From the NCBI GenBank assembly GCA_050123335.1, contig JASFHH010000013.1:1-40736 (forward strand): a stretch of DNA of 40,736 nucleotides, written 5' to 3'. Positions 1-7,040 of this stretch are shown here, piece by piece (positions within the stretch are counted from its first letter, which is position 1; each line of letters begins with the position of its first letter). This stretch comes from JASFHF01 sp050123335 (GTDB lineage Bacteria; Pseudomonadota; Gammaproteobacteria; UBA12402). The position numbers were made by a program, and so were the translations under genes. The notes under the pieces are model-generated. The model saw only the letters and a list, made by a program, of their open reading frames with translations, searched no databases and was not told the origin of the DNA.

Positions 1-45
1 AGAGGTTGTCGCGCTTGCTACTTAACATGTATTGTTTTAACTAAT

Positions 46-561
46 TTATTCGTATCGCAATAATCCTTTTAAGCTTTCAAGCATTTTTTCAGGTTGGCTA
101 TAGTATTGTTTTTCGTTTTCTGGAAGCGTATCATTTTTTTGTATCAACAGTAACACTTCATTTCTACTAAATAATAACTCAGCATGTCTTTGTTCTTCGA
201 TTTTTAAAAGCTTATTATTTTCTTTTTGTATGTTTTTTAACGAATCTAATACTGTTTTCGCTGTTTGTGGATGGTTTTCATCCGGAAATAAATTTTTAAA
301 TTTTCTTAGCTGGCCAAGAGAATATAAATTTTTGTAAAAATATTCTTTTGCAAATGGTTCTGATGCTTGACACATTTTAAAACATTCTGTTAATTTTCTA
401 TCATTATGTTTTAATTTTGCTATCTCATTTTTTGAGTAGATGATCTGAAGATTTTGCATCTTTAGTTTTTCTTGCAAACGGGTTAATTGCTGTTGAGCTA
501 TATTTATTGGCTGAAATTGAGATATTTTGTCGCGGTACTCTGTAGTGTTATTGTAAGACAT
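46..561 (-). CDS. Unrecognised coiled-coil protein, 171 aa
   Basis: I do not recognise this protein. It is soluble, with no signal peptide or membrane segment, and rich in Lys, Glu, Gln and Leu. Residues about 20-60 and 105-145 have the charged heptad-like pattern of coiled coils, so a helical hairpin or oligomer is likely. The start is well supported: a strong Shine-Dalgarno (complement of CCCCCTCC at 568-575) sits about 6 bases before the ATG. It is divergent from the next gene, and nothing in the context gives a function. The left window edge is 45 bases beyond its stop, so no operon partner is visible. Confidence 0.7.
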   Translation of the reverse strand: MSYNNTTEYRDKISQFQPINIAQQQLTRLQEKLKMQNLQIIYSKNEIAKLKHNDRKLTECFKMCQASEPFAKEYFYKNLYSLGQLRKFKNLFPDENHPQTAKTVLDSLKNIQKENNKLLKIEEQRHAELLFSRNEVLLLIQKNDTLPENEKQYYSQPEKMLESLKGLLRYE

Positions 562-789
562 GTGCTACCCCCTCCATAATCTTTCCCCTACTTATAGTTT
601 AGTATATATTGTGCAAAAAAGTAGCAAAAATAGCGTAAAAATTGATCATTTTAGGCGTTTTATTGCGGTAAGTCATTGTTTTTTCGTATAATATGCTAAA
701 TTTAGTAAAAACTGACTTTAACTAATGGTAAAATTCTTTATAGCTACTATATTAATAATACGGGTTTATTTATATTGGAGTTACTTCAT

Positions 790-1470
790 ATGCTTAAAAG
801 AACAAAAGAACAATATGCTAAAATTATTGAGCGGCAAAATCGTAGTGACACCACCAAAAGATTCAGCAATGCTCAGCAAGGCAATCAGGATTTGCGCAAA
901 TATATTAATTCAAATTGGTCTCCAAAAGTTAGAGGTATTTGTGATAGGATCATTGATATTGTGCAGCGTTTAACGCAGCCTCGTCCAGAGCCGGGAAATC
1001 GTAAAAAACGCGAATTTGATGAACATAATAAACCAGTAGAAATTCCAGAAAATAATCCTGATTTATCATTAGATAAAGAATCAGAGGAATTGCGTAAACG
1101 CCCGGAACCAAAGCCAATGGTGAAGCGATTGCAGCAGCAAATTCATGAATTAAGTGAAGTGGAGCGCAGTAATATTGTAGCGTTTGGTGCTTCTTTGCCA
1201 GGGTCAATTCGCAATGTGGTGCAGGGTTTTGTTGGTAATAGTATAGTGATAAGCTATGATCCGCGTGGACCGGTCGATCAAACTTTAGTTACTGGTCCGC
1301 ATAATATGGATTCTTCGCTTGGTATTGAGCAGAATGCTGAAAAGCGCTCATTACAAGAAGGTGGAGTGTCAGCTGAAGTTGAAGAAGCGGATCAAGAAGA
1401 AGGGTTAATTAGCAATCCTGGTCCTTCTAATTCGCATAACCCATTTAAAATGGAGCCAACTCCTCATTAA
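790..1470 (+). CDS. Unrecognised charged protein, 226 aa
   Basis: No family is recognised. The chosen ATG has TTGGAG at 775-780 as its ribosome binding site. An upstream TTG at 775 would begin inside that site and is unlikely. The first ~60 residues are basic and probably helical; residues about 70-110 are rich in Pro, Glu, Lys and Arg; the last 40 are acidic and then Pro/Ser/Asn-rich, which suggests a disordered tail. There is no signal peptide or membrane segment. A TATAAT at 687-692, with a poor -35 (TTGCGG at 663-668), may be its promoter. Its last 26 bases overlap the convergent end of the CYTH gene. A secreted or host-directed role is possible for such a lineage-specific protein, but nothing proves it. 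Confidence 0.6.
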   Translation: MLKRTKEQYAKIIERQNRSDTTKRFSNAQQGNQDLRKYINSNWSPKVRGICDRIIDIVQRLTQPRPEPGNRKKREFDEHNKPVEIPENNPDLSLDKESEELRKRPEPKPMVKRLQQQIHELSEVERSNIVAFGASLPGSIRNVVQGFVGNSIVISYDPRGPVDQTLVTGPHNMDSSLGIEQNAEKRSLQEGGVSAEVEEADQEEGLISNPGPSNSHNPFKMEPTPH

Positions 1471-2068
1471 TTTCTAGTAACTCGTATCCTCGTTCGGCTT
1501 TACTGACTTTTTCGGGTGTAAGTTTGATATCTTGCTGTAATTTTTGTGCGAATTGTAACATGCTTTCTAATTCGCCTTGTTTTAATTCAAGTTCGATTTC
1601 ACAGATGGGAAGGGTTTTATCGTCGGCTTTAATTTGTCCTTGATCCAGCGCCAGTTCAATGATGGTTTTATCTTCCAGTTTGATCAGCCAGATTTTACGT
1701 TCAAAATTGGTAGTAAATATGGGTTTTAGTTGGTTGATTAAAGGCTTAAGCCACTTTTGGATTTCTGCTGGAAATTGATTTGGGTAGATCTGTTCGGTTT
1801 TAATTTCATATTCCCATTCCTGGCGTTCGTGCAATTCATTGTTAATTTTTTGATCAGTTTTTAAGGTTTGTAGAATATGGTTGCCATATTTTCTAATTCT
1901 TAAAGCATAATTCTTCTTTTTTAAAGCCAGATTTGGGGTATCAAAATAAATATTTTCGAGCTTTAATTGATATTGCTGTTGTAAATATTGTTGAATTAAA
2001 AGGTGTTTGTTGAACTTAACAATTTCTGTTGGTTTAATGATAAATTTTAGCTCAATTTCAGTGTTCAT
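1445..2068 (-). CDS. CYTH domain protein (inorganic triphosphatase-like), 207 aa
   Basis: The N-terminus carries EIELKF, matching the ExExK signature of the CYTH superfamily (adenylate cyclase CyaB / thiamine triphosphatase / YgiF triphosphatase). Later strands alternate charged residues as in a triphosphate tunnel (NYALRIRKYG near residue 55, LELALDQGQI-like strands near 145, CEIELELKQG near 160). The likely role is metal-dependent hydrolysis of inorganic triphosphate or another triphosphate in the cytoplasm. It has only the CYTH domain, without the CHAD domain of longer relatives. A GTG at 2074 is an alternative start. The ATG has no Shine-Dalgarno, but TATACT lies only 6 bases upstream (complement of 2075-2080), so the mRNA may be leaderless. 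It is divergent from the PhoU-like gene, a suggestive pairing of polyphosphate-type chemistry with phosphate transport. Confidence 0.82.
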   Translation of the reverse strand: MNTEIELKFIIKPTEIVKFNKHLLIQQYLQQQYQLKLENIYFDTPNLALKKKNYALRIRKYGNHILQTLKTDQKINNELHERQEWEYEIKTEQIYPNQFPAEIQKWLKPLINQLKPIFTTNFERKIWLIKLEDKTIIELALDQGQIKADDKTLPICEIELELKQGELESMLQFAQKLQQDIKLTPEKVSKAERGYELLEINEELAPF

Positions 2069-2086
2069 ATACACAGTATAACATGT

Positions 2087-2114
2087 TTTGCAAAGGGTTA
2101 AACTCGTGTATACT
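2087..2114 (+). promoter_or_regulatory. Candidate sigma70 promoter for the PhoU-like/pit operon
   Basis: TTTGCA at 2087-2092 and TATACT at 2109-2114 are 16 bases apart. This predicts a transcript start near 2121, 24 bases before the gene, with GGGAG at 2131-2135 as the ribosome binding site. The opposite strand carries a separate TATACT for the CYTH gene, so the two promoters overlap. Confidence 0.45.
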
Positions 2115-2144
2115 TCGGGTACAAATTAAAGGGAGATTTAGGTT

Positions 2145-2822
2145 ATGCCAGGAAAATCAATTTTAAATTTGTTTGGTCGTTCGCCCATTCGTCCATTACA
2201 GGAACATATGGCTACAGTTTATGCTTGTGTGAATAAATTGCAGCCTTTTTTTGATGCGGTGATTGCGAAGGATTGGGAGATTGCTGAGAGTATTCAGAAA
2301 CAAATTGGTGATTTGGAAGGTGAAGCTGATGAGATTAAACGTGATTTGCGTTTGCATTTGCCTAAAGGTTTATTTATGGCGGTTTCTCGTTTGGATACGT
2401 TGGAGTTATTGTCTCGTCAGGATCAATTAGCAAATTTAGCTGAAGATATTTCTGGATTGGTAGTAGGTAGAAAAATGGAATTGCCGAAAGTTATTCAACC
2501 GGATTATCTGCAGTTTTTGCAGCGTTGTATTGATGCTTCTTATCAAGCGCGTAAAGCAATTAAGGAGTTAGATAAATTATTTGAAGTTGGGTTTAGCGGC
2601 AAGGAAGTGAACATTGTTGAAGAGATGATTGAGATTTTATATAAAATTGAAGGCGATACTGATCGGATTCAGGTAAAAATTCGACGTGAGTTATTTAAAA
2701 TTGAAAATGAGTTATCACCAATACATGTTATGTTTTTGTATAAGATAATTGAATGGACCGGCAATCTTGCGAATCGGGCGCAGCATGTTGGTGATAGTTT
2801 GCAGATGCTATTAACAAAATAA
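2145..2822 (+). CDS. DUF47/PhoU-like phosphate transport accessory protein, 225 aa
   Basis: This is an all-helical protein of the DUF47 (TIGR00153) family, distantly related to PhoU and almost always encoded next to PiT transporters. Family features include the N-terminal SILNLFGRSPIRPLQEHM region, regularly spaced acidic helices (GDLEGEADEIKRDLR near residues 52-66) and the C-terminal EWTGNLANRAQHVGD, which probably helps bind metal or pack the helices. Its length is normal for the family. It is thought to modulate PiT transport or phosphate signalling at the inner face of the membrane. The ATG follows GGGAG at a good distance. The pit gene begins 52 bases after its stop. Confidence 0.88.
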   Translation: MPGKSILNLFGRSPIRPLQEHMATVYACVNKLQPFFDAVIAKDWEIAESIQKQIGDLEGEADEIKRDLRLHLPKGLFMAVSRLDTLELLSRQDQLANLAEDISGLVVGRKMELPKVIQPDYLQFLQRCIDASYQARKAIKELDKLFEVGFSGKEVNIVEEMIEILYKIEGDTDRIQVKIRRELFKIENELSPIHVMFLYKIIEWTGNLANRAQHVGDSLQMLLTK

Positions 2823-2827
2823 TGGGG

Positions 2828-2856
2828 TCAGGTCTTGAATTTTAGACTTTACCTGA
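2828..2856. repeat. Short palindrome between the PhoU-like gene and pit
   Basis: TCAGGT at 2828-2833 pairs with ACCTGA at 2851-2856, and the inner GTCT (2832-2835) with AGAC (2844-2847). The sequence resembles the GTCAGGTCTTGA-type palindromes spread between genes in many bacteria, often linked to REP-associated transposases (from memory). A hairpin here could tune expression of pit relative to the gene before it. Confidence 0.4.
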
Positions 2857-2874
2857 TTTCGCTACGGAGGAACT

Positions 2875-4134
2875 TTGGAATTTAACATATTTTTCCTACT
2901 TAGTGCTTGTATCATCGGTGTATTTATGGCGTGGGGTGTTGGTGCAAATGATCTTGCCAACATTATGAGTACTACGATGGGATCGCGTGCGATTACAGTG
3001 CGCCAAGCGATGTTAATTGCGGTTATCTTTGAGTTTGCCGGAGCTCTTCTTGGCGGTGTTCATGTTACTAATACAATTCGTGGCGGCATAATTGATACAT
3101 CTTTATTTGTGCGTCACGCGGATATTTTAGTTTACGGAATGATCGCTGTTTTATCAGCTAGTATGGTATGGATATTGTTTGCTAGTTATATTGGAATGCC
3201 TGTATCGATTACCAATACAATTGTTGGCGCCTTAGTTGGTTTTGGTGCGATAGTTTTAGGTATTCATGCGGTTCATTGGGCAACAGTTGGGTTTATTGCA
3301 TTGACTTGGATTGGTGCACCAATTGCTGCTGGTATTGGTGGTTATTGGTTATTCATTTTGGTTAGGCGTTTTATTTTAGCAACGGGAGATCCATTACAAA
3401 GTGCGCGTCGTTATATGCCATGGTATTTTTTTATGGTTGGAATTGTGCTGTCAATTATGACTGTATTAAAAGATGTAGTTAGATTTGGTTATCATCCTGG
3501 TGGTTGGGGTAAATTTTTAATTGTTTTGCTTACTTCGGTTATTATTTTATTTTTAGGGATGTTTTTGTGTCGACAGATTCCGTTACCGCATAATGCAAAA
3601 CGGTATCAGCGTTATGAATATATTGAAAAGAAATTTGGTATTTTGATGGCGTTTACTGCTTGTGCTATGGTATTTGCGCACGGCTCTAATGATGTTGCAG
3701 TTGCAGTTGGGCCAGTGGCTGCTATTTATAGTATTGTTATGCATAACGGTAGCTTATTAATGCAAGATCCAGTGCCATTGTGGATTATGATTATGGGTTG
3801 TGTTGGAGTGGTGCTGGGTTTGTTTATGTATGGTCATAAAGTAATTGCAACAGTTGGTAAAAATATTACTTCGTTAACTCCCAGCCGTGCTTTTGCTGCA
3901 ACTTTTGCGGCAGCCGTTGCTGTTATTATATCAACTAGTTCAGGAATGCCGGTATCTGCAACTCAAACTTTAGTTGGCGGTGTTTTTGGAGTTGGTTTGG
4001 CTAGAGGAATTGGTGCATTGAATCTCAATGTTATGCGTAATATATTTTTATCGTGGTTTGTGACAGTTCCAGCTGCGGCGATGTTGGCGATTGTATTTTT
4101 TGATATTATGCAGTGGATTTTTCATTTTATATAG
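2875..4134 (+). CDS. pit: PiT family low-affinity inorganic phosphate transporter, 419 aa
   Basis: This is an inner-membrane phosphate permease of the PiT family, driven by H+ or Na+ symport. The two signature repeats are present: GANDLANIMSTTMGSRA near residues 23-39 and GSNDVAVAVGPVAAI near residues 270-284, each inside an inverted half of the protein. There are about ten hydrophobic helices. The second-half motif SSGMPVSATQTLVGG matches the first-half GMPVSITNTIVGA, as expected from the internal duplication. The start is TTG at 2875, with GGAGG at 2866-2870. The next Met lies inside the first helix, so the TTG is preferred despite the short spacing. It is cotranscribed with the PhoU-like gene and is followed 13 bases later by pnp, which supplies a use for the imported phosphate. 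Confidence 0.93.
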   Translation: MEFNIFFLLSACIIGVFMAWGVGANDLANIMSTTMGSRAITVRQAMLIAVIFEFAGALLGGVHVTNTIRGGIIDTSLFVRHADILVYGMIAVLSASMVWILFASYIGMPVSITNTIVGALVGFGAIVLGIHAVHWATVGFIALTWIGAPIAAGIGGYWLFILVRRFILATGDPLQSARRYMPWYFFMVGIVLSIMTVLKDVVRFGYHPGGWGKFLIVLLTSVIILFLGMFLCRQIPLPHNAKRYQRYEYIEKKFGILMAFTACAMVFAHGSNDVAVAVGPVAAIYSIVMHNGSLLMQDPVPLWIMIMGCVGVVLGLFMYGHKVIATVGKNITSLTPSRAFAATFAAAVAVIISTSSGMPVSATQTLVGGVFGVGLARGIGALNLNVMRNIFLSWFVTVPAAAMLAIVFFDIMQWIFHFI

Positions 4135-4147
4135 AGGAGAGATAAAA

Positions 4148-4981
4148 ATGCCTTTTAGCAAACGAGATTTGGATGGTGCATTGGATGTAATTAGAAAATC
4201 AACCGATCTAAAACCTACAGTCGGAATTATTTTGGGATCAGGACTTGGTCCCTTGGCCGATCATATAAAAAATCCGGTAATTTTCCCTTATAAAGATTTA
4301 CCTGGTTTTCCAATTAGCAAAGTTCAGGGGCATGAAGGTTCATTTTTTGTTGGAACGCTTGGCGGGGTTTCGGTTGCGTGTTTAAAAGGGCGTGTACATT
4401 TATACGAAGGTATGGATTTTGACAAAGTAAAAATGTTAATTAGATCTTTAAAATGCTTAGGGTGTCACACATTAATTCTTACCAATGCGGTTGGATCTTT
4501 GCGTAGCGAAGTTGTTCCGGGTGATATTGTGACCATTACTGATCATATAAATGCAATGGGTGCGCATCCTTTAGTTGGTGTGAATGATGAAGAATTTGGG
4601 CCGCGGTTTGTTTCAATGGATAATGCGTATGATGAAGAGTTACGTAAAAAAATTCATAAAACGGCATTGGAAGAAAATGTTGAGCTGCATGATGGCGTGT
4701 ATTTAGCAACAATGGGGCCGACCTTTGAAACGCACGCTGAAATTCGTGCGTATAAGAGTTGGGGTGCAGAAATGGTTGGTATGTCAGTGGTGCCTGAAGT
4801 TATTATTGCGCGTCATTGTGGTTTGAAGGTTTTAGCGATTTCTGCGGTAACTAATTTAGCTGCGGGATTAAGTGAGATGCCATTATCACATGAGCAAACT
4901 TTAGAAGGTGCAAAGCTGGCTGAACAGAAATTATGTCATTTGGTTGAGGCTTTTTTAACTAAACATGCGAGTGAATTTTAG
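4148..4981 (+). CDS. Purine nucleoside phosphorylase (trimeric PNP type), 277 aa
   Basis: The enzyme cleaves purine nucleosides with phosphate to give free base and (deoxy)ribose 1-phosphate. Family motifs are clear: GIILGSGLGPLADHI near the N-terminus (phosphate-binding GSG), KGRVHLYEG (phosphate/sugar His), MGPTFETHAEIR (base-binding Glu), GMSVVPEVIIARHCG and ISAVTNLAAG (Asn of the purine site). These mark the trimeric PNP/XapA-like family rather than hexameric DeoD. The ATG at 4148 follows AGAGGAGA; a longer reading frame from 4091 overlaps pit and has no support. The stop codon lies within the first copy of a 16-base direct repeat whose second copy is the tdk ribosome binding site. Preferred purine specificity cannot be read from sequence alone. 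Confidence 0.93.
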   Translation: MPFSKRDLDGALDVIRKSTDLKPTVGIILGSGLGPLADHIKNPVIFPYKDLPGFPISKVQGHEGSFFVGTLGGVSVACLKGRVHLYEGMDFDKVKMLIRSLKCLGCHTLILTNAVGSLRSEVVPGDIVTITDHINAMGAHPLVGVNDEEFGPRFVSMDNAYDEELRKKIHKTALEENVELHDGVYLATMGPTFETHAEIRAYKSWGAEMVGMSVVPEVIIARHCGLKVLAISAVTNLAAGLSEMPLSHEQTLEGAKLAEQKLCHLVEAFLTKHASEF

Positions 4982-5213
4982 GGGGTATCTTAAAAATTAG
5001 AGGTCAATTAATAAAAAGCATGAATATACATTTGTAAGCTACCGCGCCTGTTAGATTGAAATTCTTTTTTAGTTAGGCAGAGGCTTGCTGATTCATGATT
5101 TTACAAAACAAGCTGGTTGTAAAATCATGAATTTCATATTCACATTCTATTAATTATTTTGTAAAACGAAATTTTTTCTCCACATATGAGATGTTACAAT
5201 TTTAGGGGGTATC
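4974..5213. repeat. 16-bp direct repeats bounding a 208-bp insert-like segment
   Basis: AATTTTAGGGGGTATC occurs at 4974-4989 and again, identically, at 5198-5213. The first copy contains the pnp stop codon and the second forms the tdk ribosome binding site. Removing one copy plus the 208 bases between them would put the tdk ATG 17 bases after the pnp stop codon, a normal operon junction. The unique part has no open frame, holds a 16-bp perfect hairpin and shows no clear terminal inverted repeats. It looks like a small non-autonomous insertion with a target duplication, or a tandem duplication that diverged. Confidence 0.6.
5091..5132. repeat. Perfect 16-bp stem hairpin between pnp and tdk
   Basis: The left arm (5091-5106, ATTCATGATTTTACAA) is the exact reverse complement of the right arm (5117-5132), with a 10-base loop (5107-5116). 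No T-run follows, so it is not a classical terminator. It lies inside the insert-like segment. Confidence 0.75.
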
Positions 5214-5217
5214 GAAA

Positions 5218-5814
5218 ATGGCAAAATTACATTTTTATTATTCAGCAATGAATGCAGGCAAAACCACTACCTTATTGCAATCAGCTTATAATTATAATGA
5301 GCGGGGCATGGATGTTTTGTTGTTTACAACCGCAATGGATGATCGTTATGAAGTTGGCACAATTACTTCTAGAATTGGTTTGCAGCAAAAAGCTATTGTC
5401 GTAGATAATGATTTTAATTTTTTTGATTATGTCAGTGATGCGATTAAAAAGAACCCAAACATTTGTTGTATTTTGGTTGATGAAGTGCATTTTATGACAA
5501 AAAAGCAAATGCAACAATTAACGCAAATTACTACACAATTGAATAAACCGGTATTGGCTTATGGTTTACGTAGTGATTTTAGAGGTGAGCCATTTGAATC
5601 CACCAGATATTTACTAGCATGGGCGGAAGAATTAATTGAAATAAAAACTATTTGTCATTGTGGCAGGAAAGCCACGATGAATATGCGTATTGATGAACAT
5701 GGAAATAAAGTATCGGAAGGTGCATCGTTGGAAGTTGGTGGTAATGATCGTTATGTTTCAGTTTGTCGTAAACACTATGACGAAGGCAAAAGCGGCGTGG
5801 GTGATAGTAAATGA
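5218..5814 (+). CDS. tdk: Thymidine kinase (type II), 198 aa
   Basis: The enzyme phosphorylates thymidine and deoxyuridine with ATP in the salvage pathway. The N-terminal SAMNAGKTTTLL is the P-loop. VDEVHFM near residue 90 holds the Walker B Asp and the catalytic Glu. The lasso region contains the zinc ligands: CHCGRKATMNMR near residues 143-154 supplies two Cys, and CRKH near 183-186 supplies the remaining ligands. Length and domain order match bacterial TK. The ATG follows AGGGGG with normal spacing. Its stop overlaps the deoB start (ATGA), showing translational coupling. Confidence 0.94.
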   Translation: MAKLHFYYSAMNAGKTTTLLQSAYNYNERGMDVLLFTTAMDDRYEVGTITSRIGLQQKAIVVDNDFNFFDYVSDAIKKNPNICCILVDEVHFMTKKQMQQLTQITTQLNKPVLAYGLRSDFRGEPFESTRYLLAWAEELIEIKTICHCGRKATMNMRIDEHGNKVSEGASLEVGGNDRYVSVCRKHYDEGKSGVGDSK

Positions 5815-7028
5815 CTAGAGCTTTTATTTTATTGCTTGATTCTTTTGGGATTGGCGCATTGCCTGATGCAGAAAAATTTGGCGATGTTGGTTCAAATACT
5901 GCACGTCATATTGCAGAATTTTGTCATCAAGGAAAATGTGATAAAAAAGGTGTGCGTAAAGGTTCATTGCATTTGCCAAATTTAGTGCGTTTAGGTTTAA
6001 ATGCTGCAATTACCGAATGTAATGGCCGGCCAATTCCTGAATTAAATGGTGTAACTGAAATTACTGGAAAGTATGGTTATGCTGCTGAATTGAGCTATGG
6101 TAAAGATACGCCAAGTGGTCATTGGGAAATTGCAGGCACACCGGTATTATTTGATTGGGGATATTTTAAGGATACACCAAGTTTTCCAAAAGAATTAATT
6201 GATGAGTTTATTCAGCGCGCTGAGTTGCCGGGAATATTAGGCAATAAAGCTTCTTCTGGTACGGTGATTTTAGATGAATTAGCTGATGAAAGTGTACGCA
6301 CTGGTAAACCAATTGTTTACACTTCAGCAGATAGTGTATTTCAGATCGCTGCGCATGAAGAAGCATTTGGTTTGAAACGTTTATATAAAATTTGCAAAAT
6401 TGCGCGTGAATTGGTTAATGATTATAATATTGGTCGAGTGATTGCGCGTCCTTTTACTGGTGCTTCAGGTAATTATTCTCGTACTAAAAATCGGCATGAT
6501 TATTCAGTGCCGCCACATGAAAAAACTTTACTGGATAAATTAAAAAATGCGGGAGGAGAAGTTATTGCGATTGGTAAAATTGGTGATATTTTTGCGCATC
6601 GGGGAATTACTAAAGAAGTACCGCCCGCATCTGGTTTGATGGATTTGTTTGATGCAACTTTAGCAGAAACAAAAATCGCATCTGATCGCAGTTTGATTTT
6701 TACCAATTTTGTTGATTTTGATATGGTGTATGGTCATCGGCGTGATATAGCAGGTTATGCGCATGCATTAGAAGAATGGGATAGACGCTTACCCGAGTTT
6801 GAGAAGTTATTGCAACCTGGGGATGTTGCAATTATTACCGCTGATCATGGTTGCGATCCGACTTTTACAGGTACAGATCATACGCGTGAATACATTCCAA
6901 TTTTAGTTTTTGGTCCTGACATTAAGCCTGGTTCAATTGGTCGACGCGAAACTTTTGCTGATATTGGTCAGAGTTTGGCGCAGCATTTTGGGTTAGAGCC
7001 GTTCAAATATGGTAAGTCGTTTTTGTAA
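5811..7028 (+). CDS. deoB: Phosphopentomutase, 405 aa
   Basis: The enzyme interconverts (deoxy)ribose 1-phosphate and 5-phosphate, linking nucleoside phosphorolysis to the pentose phosphate pathway. It belongs to the alkaline phosphatase superfamily. The N-terminal LLDSFGIGALPDA gives the first metal-binding Asp, KDTPSGHWEIAG near residue 100 holds the phosphorylated Ser/Thr site, and DFDMVYGHRRD plus ITADHGCDPT in the C-terminal half give the remaining Mn ligands. The length is typical. It starts within the tdk stop codon (ATGA). Together with the PNP upstream it makes a full route from purine nucleoside to pentose 5-phosphate. Confidence 0.95.
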   Translation: MTRAFILLLDSFGIGALPDAEKFGDVGSNTARHIAEFCHQGKCDKKGVRKGSLHLPNLVRLGLNAAITECNGRPIPELNGVTEITGKYGYAAELSYGKDTPSGHWEIAGTPVLFDWGYFKDTPSFPKELIDEFIQRAELPGILGNKASSGTVILDELADESVRTGKPIVYTSADSVFQIAAHEEAFGLKRLYKICKIARELVNDYNIGRVIARPFTGASGNYSRTKNRHDYSVPPHEKTLLDKLKNAGGEVIAIGKIGDIFAHRGITKEVPPASGLMDLFDATLAETKIASDRSLIFTNFVDFDMVYGHRRDIAGYAHALEEWDRRLPEFEKLLQPGDVAIITADHGCDPTFTGTDHTREYIPILVFGPDIKPGSIGRRETFADIGQSLAQHFGLEPFKYGKSFL

Positions 7029-7040
7029 GGAATAAAAATA

